The notes below the pieces were generated by a model. That model was not told the DNA's origin. It worked only from the letters and a program-made list of their open reading frames with translations, and did not search any database. Source: Bacillota bacterium (GTDB lineage: Bacteria; Bacillota; Clostridia; Lachnospirales; Cellulosilyticaceae). Taken from it: a stretch of 43,229 nt of DNA. This document shows, piece after piece, positions 24,734 to 34,553 of the stretch (position 1 is the first letter of the stretch; every line of letters begins with the position of its first letter). Location: contig JAEZJJ010000028.1 in the NCBI GenBank assembly GCA_023436395.1, positions 1 to 43,229 on the forward strand. The letters run 5' to 3'. The translations under genes and the position numbers were made by a program.

Positions 24734-25840
24734 CTAGTCTATATTAAGTAGGCTTTTGATACTTTCTATTGGTAAGTATAAGCGTTTTAAACTAGCTTCA
24801 TAACTTACTTTCAACTGTTCTTTTTGCTCACTTAAATTTTTCTCTAAGTCAGTTAGGCTTTTTTCAAAGTTTTCACTGGTTATTTGTTTCACGTCTAAAG
24901 AGTAAGGTACTCTGGCTTCTTTTAAAAAGGCATCTACCTTAGGATCATATGATAATCCTAGCATAGGTACTAAACTTGCTGCTGCCATGATAAGACTATG
25001 CAGTCTCATGCCTATAATAAATTCAAAGCTAGCTGTATAACAAAGTACTTCTTCTATAGACAGAAGTTTATCTATAACCTCTACTTGTTTTTGAGTGTCT
25101 AATCCTTGAGCTTTCATGTCTAAAGCGAGGGCTGCTTCCAGTGCTTTAGCAATGTCTAAATCTTGTTCATAATGCATAGGAATTAAATAAAGTTTATACC
25201 CTTCTTTTATAAGCCTTAGAAGCCCTTCTTTCATAGCACCAATCAGTTTTTGATTTTGGTCTTCATTTTCCCATGGCCTAATATAAATTCCTACTGTTTT
25301 TTCTTTCGTTTGAATGTCTTCTGGCATCTGGATACCTAATACAGGGTCAATCGCCACACCGATTGGCTTTTTAACACCAATTTCCTGTAGTAAAGTTTTA
25401 GAGGCGGGATCTCTTACAAAGATACCATCTACCTTATTTACTACTTTTTTAATTAACCATCTGCTAAGTCCTTTATTGACTGGCCCTATCCCTTGGGAAT
25501 AAAATACCACTTTCTTCTTATAAAATTGTGCTATTTTTACAATAGCCAAGTAGTAAGGAATTGTCTTGCTACTAGTTACATCTTGCAATAAACTGCCACC
25601 GCCGCTTATAAGTAAGTCACTTGCTTTAATTACTTTTGCTACACTTTTCATATCCCAACGATTGATACTGTCTACTTGATAGGTACTTGCTGTCTTTTCT
25701 GGGTTATTAGAAAGTACAGTGATTTGCACCTTGGGAATTTCCTTTTTGAGCATTGCTATAATAGAATATAGTACTGCTTCATCGCCAATATTATCAAAGC
25801 CATAATAACCTGATAATACTATTTTGTTTGCGTTTGCCAT
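24734..25840 (-). CDS. csaB: polysaccharide pyruvyl transferase CsaB
   Basis: A 368-residue protein of the polysaccharide pyruvyl transferase family: SGYYGFDNIGDEAVL at the N-terminus, DLLISGGGSLLQD, FYSQGIGPVNKG, IFVRDPASK and the late GMRLHSLIMAA and GLSYDPKV blocks. CsaB puts ketal pyruvate on the secondary cell-wall polymer, which SLH-domain proteins then recognise. It overlaps the DUF5693 gene by 22 nt, a frequent pairing, so the two are translated together. No SLH protein gene lies in the window. Confidence 0.92.
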   Translation of the reverse strand: MANANKIVLSGYYGFDNIGDEAVLYSIIAMLKKEIPKVQITVLSNNPEKTASTYQVDSINRWDMKSVAKVIKASDLLISGGGSLLQDVTSSKTIPYYLAIVKIAQFYKKKVVFYSQGIGPVNKGLSRWLIKKVVNKVDGIFVRDPASKTLLQEIGVKKPIGVAIDPVLGIQMPEDIQTKEKTVGIYIRPWENEDQNQKLIGAMKEGLLRLIKEGYKLYLIPMHYEQDLDIAKALEAALALDMKAQGLDTQKQVEVIDKLLSIEEVLCYTASFEFIIGMRLHSLIMAAASLVPMLGLSYDPKVDAFLKEARVPYSLDVKQITSENFEKSLTDLEKNLSEQKEQLKVSYEASLKRLYLPIESIKSLLNID

Positions 25841-27744
25841 TTTTTCATCATCCTACGTAATAATTTTATTCCCCATATTAAAACGAGTCCTATCACAATT
25901 CCTAAAATAATACCGTATGCACTTCTTAATAACGAGATTAAGATTGGTGTATGAATATGGGCATAAGTATTTACTAAAGAAACAGGTCCTATGATTGCTA
26001 ATATAACCATAGGGAGATAGGTTTCCTTATATCCATAATACAGTAAACACATGAGAATAGGGTAAGCAATTAAAAATTCTTTGGTACGTGGTCTAACACC
26101 CAATACATTATCTAAGAATTGCCTAAACTGCCTTTCAAGTCCTGATGCTGTGCCACTGTTTCCTGTTCGTGTAATATAGATAACTAATACACCACCTAAT
26201 ATAGCAATTAATAAAAGTGCACCATAACTAATTTTCTTGTCTAAAATACCTTTATAATATTTAAGGTCTAACTTATGCTTTTGATAAATCAGGAATACCA
26301 CTATTAATACAATAGGTGCTACTGTTGCCACTTTTACCCCTGCAAAAACATCTAATGCTAAGGCAAAATTGGTCCTTGAAAGGGTTCCTATAATCGTAAG
26401 GACACCTCCAAAGGAAATAATACATATCTTTAAAAAACTAAGAATAGTTTCTTTTACATTTCTTGGTTTTTCTCGTAATCCTTTTATCATAGCATAGGTT
26501 GGGAAAACAATAGACCCAAAGAGTGCCATAAGCTGACTTGCTAAAGTAGGCCTTAATTTTAATAAACCAATGTATCCTATAATACCTATAATGCCTATAA
26601 TATATCCTAACTTAGTTAAGTTTAATTCTGCAAGCAACAATATGAAAATCATAATAGCCGCTAAACCTACTAATATGGCTACAAACACTGGAATAGGTGG
26701 TAAGTTATAGTCTTCCACTGTCCCAGTTAATGTATATCCTTTTGAAGTTGCATATTCTGCAAAAGATGAAATGGCATCTTGTAGATAAGTAATATCCTCT
26801 TCAATATTAACCGTTGTAGGCATTTTAAATAAGAACGCTCTTAGATTTCTTTCTCTAAGTGCTAATTCATAACGCTCCATAAGCTGTGGTACTGTAAAGT
26901 CAATAATCTGAGTATCTCCTACGGTATGCAGTCTAATCACTTTATAGTGCTTGCCTTCTTCACTTGTATTTTTAGCCAATGTATTAAAACCTTTTTGTTT
27001 GTTACTTGTAAATTCTATAAATCCTAATTGATGGTTGTTTATAAACGCTTCCATGCTCTCATCATTTGCACCTGGTATATCTGCATCTGCAAAGTATAGT
27101 GTATCTATTCCCTTAATACCTTCTAATTCTTGTACTAAATAGTCTATAGATTCAGGTGTGATATTAGTCCAGCTTTTAATCTGTGGTGAGATTGTATAGC
27201 CTAGATTTGCTGCTATATTTAGTGCATCTGTATCAAAGCCTACCCCTGTATTTGTAAGTTCATTTCCATGTTCACCTATACATATAAAATAAATGCCATC
27301 TTGCTCCACATATTCAAGGTCAATACCTTTAGTTCTATAACTTTCATAGATGTTCTCTGCTACAGTTTTATCATCTGTTACCATATAACGGTACTCAGGC
27401 TTAACATCTTTTACATCTGGATAATAAAATCTTAGAATATACCCTTCTAAAAGACTTACTTTACCTAAACCTTTATAAGTATATAAATCTGATTCTATTG
27501 GTGAAGCTACTGCGTTTTCTCTTACAAATAAGGTGGTTACACCAAGTTCTTTAAACTTAAAGAGTACTTCCTCTAGACTCCTGTCTGTTTCCATAGCAAT
27601 TCTCAGTACATCATTGTAGCGTATTGCAATCTCAACCTGTTTATAATTTTCTTCTGTTTGAATTCTTCTAAATCCTACAAAGGAACATGCTATAAGCGAT
27701 ATTACCATCACTGTATAAATTAGGACTTTAACTTCTTTTTTCAT
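25819..27744 (-). CDS. DUF5693 membrane protein linked to csaB
   Basis: About 641 residues. An N-terminal helix precedes a soluble outer domain of about 330 residues (with NDVLRIAMETDRSLEEVLFKFKELGVTTLFVREN), then about nine membrane helices to the end and a basic tail. The family is known by its place next to csaB and may act in polymer handling, but the mechanism is unknown. The start at 27744 is preferred: GGAGGG lies upstream, while the earlier ATG and CTG-side frame overlap that site. It overlaps csaB, and the small secreted-protein gene ends 9 nt before the longer frame. Confidence 0.8.
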   Translation of the reverse strand: MKKEVKVLIYTVMVISLIACSFVGFRRIQTEENYKQVEIAIRYNDVLRIAMETDRSLEEVLFKFKELGVTTLFVRENAVASPIESDLYTYKGLGKVSLLEGYILRFYYPDVKDVKPEYRYMVTDDKTVAENIYESYRTKGIDLEYVEQDGIYFICIGEHGNELTNTGVGFDTDALNIAANLGYTISPQIKSWTNITPESIDYLVQELEGIKGIDTLYFADADIPGANDESMEAFINNHQLGFIEFTSNKQKGFNTLAKNTSEEGKHYKVIRLHTVGDTQIIDFTVPQLMERYELALRERNLRAFLFKMPTTVNIEEDITYLQDAISSFAEYATSKGYTLTGTVEDYNLPPIPVFVAILVGLAAIMIFILLLAELNLTKLGYIIGIIGIIGYIGLLKLRPTLASQLMALFGSIVFPTYAMIKGLREKPRNVKETILSFLKICIISFGGVLTIIGTLSRTNFALALDVFAGVKVATVAPIVLIVVFLIYQKHKLDLKYYKGILDKKISYGALLLIAILGGVLVIYITRTGNSGTASGLERQFRQFLDNVLGVRPRTKEFLIAYPILMCLLYYGYKETYLPMVILAIIGPVSLVNTYAHIHTPILISLLRSAYGIILGIVIGLVLIWGIKLLRRMMKKWQTQTK

Positions 27745-27773
27745 CTTACCCTCCATTGGCTGCATAAGTTACA

Positions 27774-28280
27774 TTAATTTAATACATAGCCACCTCTCAC
27801 CATAACTGTGAGCTGTCTTGTTGCCATTAATCCTCTTCCATCTTCTCTAGGAATAAGTAGTAAATGATTTCTAGGTGCTACTGTACCTCCCAATAAATCT
27901 TGTCCTTCTGTAATATTTTGAATACCTCCTACAGGTGATGTAACGATTTGACCTTCACCTGCTCTAATAATCATTTCTGTATTTGCTTTACCATATATGA
28001 TTTTCCCTTGAGGTACAACTACTACTTCAAAGGAATTACTTCCACCTTGTCTTAAACTTTCTATCTCTTGTCTCATTTCTATAATAAGCTGCTGTTGCTC
28101 TTTAAGCTGAGTCGCTAGAGCTGTGTTATTTGTCCCACCTGCTAGCGCTGAAATTTTTTGATCTACATAGCTCTTTGTTACAAGAGGGTCTGCTTCTGTA
28201 CCAATTAATCCATCTGCTGCATAAAGTGTTGTTACTCCTAATACTAAAATCCCTATTACTATTTTAATTTTTTTATTCAT
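27774..28280 (-). CDS. small secreted coiled-coil protein, unknown function
   Basis: 168 residues: a signal peptide (KIKIVIGILVLGVTTLYA), a GTEADPLVTKSYVDQKI stretch, a short coiled coil (about 55-80), then a beta-rich C-terminal part of about 85 residues with EVVVVPQGKIIYGKANTEMIIRAGEG. The DPLVTKSYVD motif recurs in small secreted Firmicutes proteins without assigned function. It lies between the glycosidase and DUF5693 genes in an apparent operon, so a role at the cell surface with the wall polymer is likely. AGGAGG precedes the ATG. Confidence 0.7.
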   Translation of the reverse strand: MNKKIKIVIGILVLGVTTLYAADGLIGTEADPLVTKSYVDQKISALAGGTNNTALATQLKEQQQLIIEMRQEIESLRQGGSNSFEVVVVPQGKIIYGKANTEMIIRAGEGQIVTSPVGGIQNITEGQDLLGGTVAPRNHLLLIPREDGRGLMATRQLTVMVRGGYVLN

Positions 28281-28307
28281 AGTATACCTCCTCTTAGTTG
28301 TTAATAT

Positions 28308-31130
28308 TTATTTGAATTTCTCAAAGGTGTAATAAATTTTGTCTCCGTCTATTTTAAACTTCAAGAAGCTACCCTCTTTATAATTATCTGTAACTACATT
28401 TATTCCATGGGTTTTTATGTATCTAACACCATCTTCAATACGTATTTCATTTTCTGTACCACCAGGCGTAATTACAAATATATTTCTACCTGTACTTTCC
28501 CTATATTTTCTTAAGTATTCATGTAATGCTTGTCCTTCTAAGGCATCATTAAACTGAGTAAGAGGATTCTTGCTCATCACTAAAATAATATGTTTTGCCT
28601 CTGTCTTTTCTAGTGAAGTTTTTAGGAATGTCCAACCTTGTTCCTGAGTGGTTCTTAGGCTGCCATTACCTGTTCCTACCATAATCATCTTCGTATTATT
28701 GTAATCAATAGCTTCATAAGTATTTTTATAAATATAATTTGGCGTGGTTAATGCTAGTTCACTATTACTTGTAGAAGTCAATAATACGGGTCCTTGTGAT
28801 AATTGCTTACTCATACTTCCTAAAGTGTCTTTACCTAGTAACATACTCGCCACCTTAGTGGGTCCTACTGCAGTAATAATATATTGACCTTGGATAGCCT
28901 GTTGTAAGCTCTCTTTATAAAAGGGATCTGCACTCGTATCATCTCTTGTGAATATACCTGCTCTATCTCTAAAACCTCTTGTCATTGATACATGGTCTAT
29001 ATATAGGGTAGCCGTTAACTTGCTAGCATTACTGTTAGAATAGGTATATAACTTAGTCACCTGAGCTGGCAACACTATTTCTTGTGGTAATGTAGCACTT
29101 ACATATTTCCATCCCTCAAAATCTAGACTATCTGATAGCTTTAAGAAATAGCTCTTACCTGTTTGATCTACTACTTCAATTTTCGCTCCATGTCCTTGTT
29201 TTTGAGCCTTTAGCCACATATTGACACTACTTGCATCTTCTGTAATCAAAATTGGCTGTGAAAAAACAGTATAGGCTACTTGTTTATTACTACTAGGCAT
29301 AAAGGTATAAGTCATCTTCAGAGACTGATTGCCATGATACTTATCTTCCTTTGCAACTTCTACTTTCCCTGTAACTGATGAAGTATCGCCAGCCCACTTT
29401 GCGCCACTAGATTCAAAAGATTCTAGTGGTACAGTAGTATTACCTACTATTACTCCCATAGTCTTAGATACACCCTTATAGGTAGCTGTTAGTTTTCCAA
29501 TAGTTGCAGTAGTAGATACTACGGTATTATTGGTAGCTGCTATTTTATTATTATTACTTGTCCAGCTTACCCCAGCAGCTTTAAGGGGGATTTTATACCC
29601 GCCTTGATCTAATCCATATACTTGCACTTCTTTAGTAGTATTCTCACTCAAACTTAGTATACTTGGCTCTATGACTAATCCAGCAGGAGCATTACTTACA
29701 TTTAACTCTATAGCTGCTTCTACGCCCTCATATTCAGCTATAATCATAAGTTTTCCTGCCGTACTAGGAGAAAAAGTTAGGCCATTAAAGTTGCCACTTC
29801 CTCCTACTACAGAGAACTTCACCTTAGAAGTATCTATTCCTACAGGATTACTGTTTTCATCAATACCTTTTAACTTTAATGTCACACTTTCTCCTACAAA
29901 TGTGCGATTATTATTAGCTTCTATGTATAATGTATGAATTGATCCAGCATTTGAATTGCTAAAAACTCCTAATCCATTTATAACTTTTCTTTGAGAACCG
30001 TCAGCTGGAGTATTTTGAAGACTTACTGTTTGCTCTCCTTGATTTCTAGCTACTAAAGTGGTAGACCCTCCACCATCAAGGTACATAGCACTATCTACAT
30101 TATAACGTTGTAATATTTCAATGAGTTGATTATGTGTAACCCCTGTATAACCATTCTTTCCATCAATAGTCATCAGTAAGATTTCATTAGTTCCTTTAGT
30201 AGTTGCAATAATGGTCCTGGCAACAGCTGAATTAGGCGTTACCTTATGTGCAGCTCCTGTATAGGCTGCTCCATTCATCATGATTATTCCACTACCACCT
30301 ATTCCTAGCTTCAAATCATCAATAGCTGTGATCACATTACTATCTACATATAAAAATTCTTGAAGCTCTACACTTGTCCCTATAGGCATCTTTGAATAAT
30401 ATTCATTGGCATTCCCTTCTGGTACAAGAATAACGTAGCCATTTGTAGGCACCCCTACACTCTCTCCAGCCTTAGCTAAATAGGTTACTACCCCATTTTC
30501 CACTACAATGGTGTAAATCGCTTTTTGTTTAGTCACTATATTATTGGTAGTTTGATAGTAACTTGAGTCTACAATAATAGGTCTTGTGATTGTAGCTGGA
30601 ACATTATTCTTTGTAGCTGCTCCACCTACAAAATTGCCATTTGCATTAATGCGAAGGGATACACCATAATACGCCATAGAAGGCGTATTATTAGTGTCTA
30701 AGAGAAAGGTTGCCATATTTTTATTAACACCTAGCTCAGAATAATTACTATTATACCCATGTTTTAACACACCATTCTCAATATAAGTTCCTAAACTTGG
30801 TGTATTCGTACTACTCATGTCAAAATAATCTGCATTAATTCCTGCTATAGCTCCTGTATTATTAACCATTTGCAAAACAGTTTGTCTTTCCACCCCTGTA
30901 GCAGATTCAATTGGCTTTAAGGATACATTACTATCGTTTAAATCTATCTTTAAAATATTAATATTTCGCCAACCCTCACTCATCAAAAGCTTATCATTAA
31001 TATGAATAGCCCCCCTAGTAATCACTTGCTCATTTCTTATTTCATGAAGTATTCCTCCATAAACAGTTGGAGCCATCCCTACACTTGCTAATAATATAAA
31101 ACTAATTAGTCTTTTTCTTATGCCCTTCAT
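28308..31130 (-). CDS. large secreted phosphodiester glycosidase (NAGPA domain) multidomain protein
   Basis: 940 residues. After a signal peptide (1-25) a NAGPA-type domain spans about 80-395, with GINADYFDMSS, TIDGKNGYTGVTHNQLIEILQRY and YLDGGGSTTLVAR. Next come two Ig-like repeats (about 400-485 and 485-565), a jelly-roll carbohydrate-binding-like domain (about 565-720, ending in LYIDHVSM), and a C-terminal domain (about 730-940) resembling a calcineurin-like phosphoesterase fold, though clear metal motifs were not seen. NAGPA enzymes cleave sugar phosphodiesters. In this cluster the likely substrate is the wall polymer, an inference. A GGGGG site precedes the ATG. Confidence 0.85.
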   Translation of the reverse strand: MKGIRKRLISFILLASVGMAPTVYGGILHEIRNEQVITRGAIHINDKLLMSEGWRNINILKIDLNDSNVSLKPIESATGVERQTVLQMVNNTGAIAGINADYFDMSSTNTPSLGTYIENGVLKHGYNSNYSELGVNKNMATFLLDTNNTPSMAYYGVSLRINANGNFVGGAATKNNVPATITRPIIVDSSYYQTTNNIVTKQKAIYTIVVENGVVTYLAKAGESVGVPTNGYVILVPEGNANEYYSKMPIGTSVELQEFLYVDSNVITAIDDLKLGIGGSGIIMMNGAAYTGAAHKVTPNSAVARTIIATTKGTNEILLMTIDGKNGYTGVTHNQLIEILQRYNVDSAMYLDGGGSTTLVARNQGEQTVSLQNTPADGSQRKVINGLGVFSNSNAGSIHTLYIEANNNRTFVGESVTLKLKGIDENSNPVGIDTSKVKFSVVGGSGNFNGLTFSPSTAGKLMIIAEYEGVEAAIELNVSNAPAGLVIEPSILSLSENTTKEVQVYGLDQGGYKIPLKAAGVSWTSNNNKIAATNNTVVSTTATIGKLTATYKGVSKTMGVIVGNTTVPLESFESSGAKWAGDTSSVTGKVEVAKEDKYHGNQSLKMTYTFMPSSNKQVAYTVFSQPILITEDASSVNMWLKAQKQGHGAKIEVVDQTGKSYFLKLSDSLDFEGWKYVSATLPQEIVLPAQVTKLYTYSNSNASKLTATLYIDHVSMTRGFRDRAGIFTRDDTSADPFYKESLQQAIQGQYIITAVGPTKVASMLLGKDTLGSMSKQLSQGPVLLTSTSNSELALTTPNYIYKNTYEAIDYNNTKMIMVGTGNGSLRTTQEQGWTFLKTSLEKTEAKHIILVMSKNPLTQFNDALEGQALHEYLRKYRESTGRNIFVITPGGTENEIRIEDGVRYIKTHGINVVTDNYKEGSFLKFKIDGDKIYYTFEKFK

Positions 31131-31141
31131 ATTAATCCCCC

Positions 31142-31183
31142 TTACTGGATATCATTTACCGAATATCATTTACTGTATATCAT
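31142..31183. repeat. three tandem 14-bp repeats at the LCP gene stop
   Basis: On the plus strand the units are TTACTGGATATCAT, TTACCGAATATCAT and TTACTGTATATCAT. The last contains the LCP stop codon (31170-31172). Each unit repeats the stop triplet, and the unit length is not a multiple of 3. Confidence 0.8.
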
Positions 31184-32432
31184 TTCCCAATATAATCTGT
31201 ATATCATAAGTCATGTTTTCATTTTGTTTTATCTGTGCATTTGGATAATACGTTTTAAATTGCTTTGCCTTTTCTATATCTTTTGCATAGATGATCGTGT
31301 AACTTGGATCTTCTAATGTAGAATTTCCTATTTCATTAACGCTATAACCCACTGCTTCTAATTCTTCTTTTGCCTTGGCGGCTGCTCCACGAATAGCTGT
31401 AGCATTTAATATTTCTATACTTACAGTTTTATCTTCTACTGTTATTTCCTCTTTCTCATCATCATTAAAGACGCTTTCCACAAATCCTGGCATAGCTACC
31501 ATATCGGGGAAGAAATAGGATTTTCCATCTTCATAAGCACCTTCACCTGGAATAATATTAAAGCTTAAATTATTACTATCCATTGATTTTAAATAAGGTA
31601 AATACTGAGGTATATCTCCTAATCTAATATCCGTAGTGACTGTTTTAAAAATGGTATTAATAATGCTTGGTAACTTGGTAATAATACCTGGACTTGTTAT
31701 CTTCTTTGCAAATGCTTCTAAAAAGAGCTGTTGTGTTTTAATACGGCCTACATCACCTTCTACATAGCCTTTTCTATATCTGACAAGCCCTTCTGCTTGC
31801 TCACCATTTAGCACTTGTAAGCCTGGCTCTAAATGTATATGGAGCCCCGCATAATTATCATCATAGTGTAAACCATCCCCATTGAGCACAGGTACGTCTA
31901 CTTCTACGCCTCCAATGGCATCTACTATCTGCTTAAAGGCATCTATGGTAATAATGACATAGTTATCAATTTGAATGCCTAGCATGTTTTCTATTTCATC
32001 TATAGTAAACTCCCTAATATGATCGATTCCCACATAACTAGTCATCTCATTAATTTTAGAAACACTAACAGAGTAGCCTTTGTACTCTTCCATTTTTTCT
32101 CGTTGCTTATCAGTCCATATTACTTTCGTATCACGAGGAATAGAAATAACTCTTGACTTACCTGTTTCACTATTGTAGTTTAAAACAAATATGACATCTG
32201 TTCGATAGCCGTCTTCATCTACACCAAATACTGCTAAAGTCTTATTAATAGGGTCCATTTCTTTATCACTCCCACTAAATGGACTGCCATTATATAAAAA
32301 CTTATTGTAGGCAAAAACAAGTAACCCAATAATAATCACAACTACAATAAAGGTAATGGCCATTACCTTTAAAAAAAGTTTTCCTAAAGATTTCTTTTTA
32401 CTTTTGTTTAATTTTTTCTTATTATCACTCAT
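31170..32432 (-). CDS. LytR-CpsA-Psr (LCP) family polymer ligase with LytR_C domain
   Basis: 420 residues. A basic cytoplasmic N-terminus and one membrane helix (about 20-45) precede the LCP domain (about 65-285), with VFGVDEDGYRTDVIFVLNYN, ISIPRDTKV, IDAIGGVEVDVP, GLVRYRKGYVEGDVGRI and TQQLFLEAF. The conserved Arg and Asp residues are present. A LytR_C domain follows (about 330-420, VSIEILNATAIRGAA). LCP enzymes transfer undecaprenyl-linked polymers to peptidoglycan. It heads the NAGPA-DUF5693-csaB series, so it probably attaches the pyruvylated polymer. A second LCP gene lies at 34701-36065. Confidence 0.92.
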   Translation of the reverse strand: MSDNKKKLNKSKKKSLGKLFLKVMAITFIVVVIIIGLLVFAYNKFLYNGSPFSGSDKEMDPINKTLAVFGVDEDGYRTDVIFVLNYNSETGKSRVISIPRDTKVIWTDKQREKMEEYKGYSVSVSKINEMTSYVGIDHIREFTIDEIENMLGIQIDNYVIITIDAFKQIVDAIGGVEVDVPVLNGDGLHYDDNYAGLHIHLEPGLQVLNGEQAEGLVRYRKGYVEGDVGRIKTQQLFLEAFAKKITSPGIITKLPSIINTIFKTVTTDIRLGDIPQYLPYLKSMDSNNLSFNIIPGEGAYEDGKSYFFPDMVAMPGFVESVFNDDEKEEITVEDKTVSIEILNATAIRGAAAKAKEELEAVGYSVNEIGNSTLEDPSYTIIYAKDIEKAKQFKTYYPNAQIKQNENMTYDIQIILGNDIQ

Positions 32433-32878
32433 TATTTTCTCCTATGATGTTATATATTGTGTCATATCATAAAATACTTTTTTATAAATTATTGATCTAC
32501 TACTATCCCTTGTAACTCTTCAATATTTTCTATAACTTTGATAATACTAAAATGCTTTCTCTCATATAAAATCTAAGGATTACTAGATATACTTATTATT
32601 TTTGGTTATTCTATAATATATAGTTCCCCTAAAATAATTTTTATAGTATAATTTCTGCTAACACCTACTATATTGTAGTAAAATATAACCTAGATGTCCA
32701 TTATAATACAGTAATTTTATATAAATTTAATTTCTGTCATTTACTTGTTACAAAAATAATAGTAATGACTCAAGCATAAAAACGAAAAATTATTTATTAA
32801 TAGACTTCTTAGGTTAATCAGTAACTATTAATCATGAGTCATTCATTATTGATTGCTCTATTAAGAAAGGATACAGCT
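32433..32878. other. AT-rich divergent intergenic region
   Basis: About 445 nt between the LCP gene (minus) and nfo (plus). It is very AT-rich with several TATA-like stretches, so it should hold both promoters, but no pair could be chosen with confidence. No hairpin or gene was found. Confidence 0.5.
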
Positions 32879-33748
32879 ATGCTAAAACTTGGTTCTCATG
32901 TTTCTATTAGTGGTGGTTTAATTGGAGCTGCTAAAGAAGCTTATTCATATGGTGCAAATACTTTTATGATTTATACAGGTGCACCACAAAATACGAAACG
33001 TTCTCCTATTGAGAATTTAAAAATCAAAGAAGGGCATGCCTTTATGGAAGCTTATGGCCTTTCAGATATTGTTGTCCATGCCCCCTATATTATTAATTTA
33101 GCTTCTTATAAGGAAGAAACTTATAATCTCGCTAAAGAATGTCTTGCCTTAGAAATTGAACGTACAACAGCGATTGGCTCAAACTATCTTGTACTTCATC
33201 CAGGTTCCTTTACTGATAAGACTTATGAATATGGTGTAGAGCGTATTGCTGCTGGTCTTAATGAGGTCCTTACTAAAGATACCAAGCCTCTTATTTGTTT
33301 AGAAACGATGGCAGGCAAAGGAAAAGAAATTGGTCGTTCCTTTGAAGAACTTAAAGATATTATTGATCGCATTCACCTAAAAGATAAAATTGGTGTTTGC
33401 TTCGATACTTGCCATGTTCATGATAGTGGCTATGATATCATTCATCATTTAGATGAAGTATTTGCTGAATTTGACCGTATTATTGGTTTAGACAAACTTA
33501 AGGTATTCCATTTAAATGGTTCTCTTAATCCTATGGGAGCAAAAAAGGATCGTCATGCCAACTTAGGAGCGACTGAAGATAATCCAAAGGGGAAAGACTT
33601 TATTGGGAAAGAAGCACTTTTTAAACTTGTACATCATCCTGTAGCAGCTGGAAAACCAATTATTTTAGAGACACCTTGGTTAGACAAAAAGACCAATTTA
33701 TATAAAGAAGAAATTGCTTTTTTAAGAGGTGATCATATTGAACTTTAA
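32879..33748 (+). CDS. nfo: endonuclease IV (AP endonuclease)
   Basis: 289 residues from the chosen ATG. LGSHVSISGGL at the start, VVHAPYIINLA, NYLVLHPGS, LICLETMAGKG, VCFDTCHVHDSGYD, KVFHLNGSLNPMGAKKDRHANLG and IILETPW are the conserved metal-binding blocks of the Nfo family. The enzyme cuts DNA at abasic sites. The start at 32879 has AAAGGAT upstream; the earlier ATG at 32834 would add 15 residues absent from relatives. The end overlaps the SDR gene. Confidence 0.96.
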   Translation: MLKLGSHVSISGGLIGAAKEAYSYGANTFMIYTGAPQNTKRSPIENLKIKEGHAFMEAYGLSDIVVHAPYIINLASYKEETYNLAKECLALEIERTTAIGSNYLVLHPGSFTDKTYEYGVERIAAGLNEVLTKDTKPLICLETMAGKGKEIGRSFEELKDIIDRIHLKDKIGVCFDTCHVHDSGYDIIHHLDEVFAEFDRIIGLDKLKVFHLNGSLNPMGAKKDRHANLGATEDNPKGKDFIGKEALFKLVHHPVAAGKPIILETPWLDKKTNLYKEEIAFLRGDHIEL

Positions 33749-34481
33749 TTCTGAACTTGTTCTTATTACAGGTTCTTCTCGTGGCATTGGCAAGGCCATT
33801 GCCTATGCCTTTGCAAAAATGGGGGCAACTGTTATCTTAAATGGTGGAACGGATGAAACGCGCCTCCAAGAAACTTATGAAGCCTTTATAGAAGAAGGCT
33901 TAAATGCCTATGCTTATTTTGGCGACTTATCTCATTATGAAATAGCAGCCCATATGATGACTACTATTAAAGGGAAGTATAATAAATTGCCTTCAATAGT
34001 TATCAACAATGCAGGCATTAGCCACGTTGGGTTATTCACAGATACCACACCTGAAATGTGGAATAAAATTTTGACAACAAACTTAAATTCTGCTTATCAC
34101 TGTAGTTATCTAACAATTCCTTCAATGGTTCAAGCTGGCAAAGGTATTATTATTAATATTTCTTCTATATGGGGAATCACTGGTGCTTCTTGTGAAGTAG
34201 CTTATTCCACAAGCAAAGCTGCTCTTAATGGTTTTACCAAAGCCTTAGCTAAAGAGCTTGGGCCTTCCCATATTCGTGTCAATGGCATAGCCTGCGGTTG
34301 GATTGATACAGATATGACCAGTTGCTATACGGAAGAAGAAAAAGCTGCTTTCACTGAAGAAATTCCTTTATGTAAAACTGGAACGCCTGAGGATGTAGCC
34401 AATACCTGCTTATATTTAGCTTCTTCCATGTCCTCCTATGTAACAGGACAAATAATCACCTTAGATGGGGGCCTACTCTAG
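33738..34481 (+). CDS. short-chain dehydrogenase/reductase (FabG/YmfI-like)
   Basis: About 247 residues. It has the classical SDR motifs ITGSSRGIGKAIA (cofactor), NNAGISHVG, ISSIWG with the catalytic Ser, and YSTSKAALNGF with the Tyr-Lys pair, ending YVTGQIITLDGG. The substrate is unknown; FabG-like or YmfI-like roles are both possible. The TTG at 33738 is the likely start, 6 nt after AGAGGTG; it overlaps the nfo stop by 11 nt, so translation is coupled. No fatty acid genes are near. Confidence 0.9.
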   Translation: MNFNSELVLITGSSRGIGKAIAYAFAKMGATVILNGGTDETRLQETYEAFIEEGLNAYAYFGDLSHYEIAAHMMTTIKGKYNKLPSIVINNAGISHVGLFTDTTPEMWNKILTTNLNSAYHCSYLTIPSMVQAGKGIIINISSIWGITGASCEVAYSTSKAALNGFTKALAKELGPSHIRVNGIACGWIDTDMTSCYTEEEKAAFTEEIPLCKTGTPEDVANTCLYLASSMSSYVTGQIITLDGGLL

Positions 34482-34553
34482 ACTTTCCTAGACTACAAGT
34501 AAATGAATTTGGCTTCAAATCTCTTTCTCTAATGTACTTTTCCACGCTAAGAT

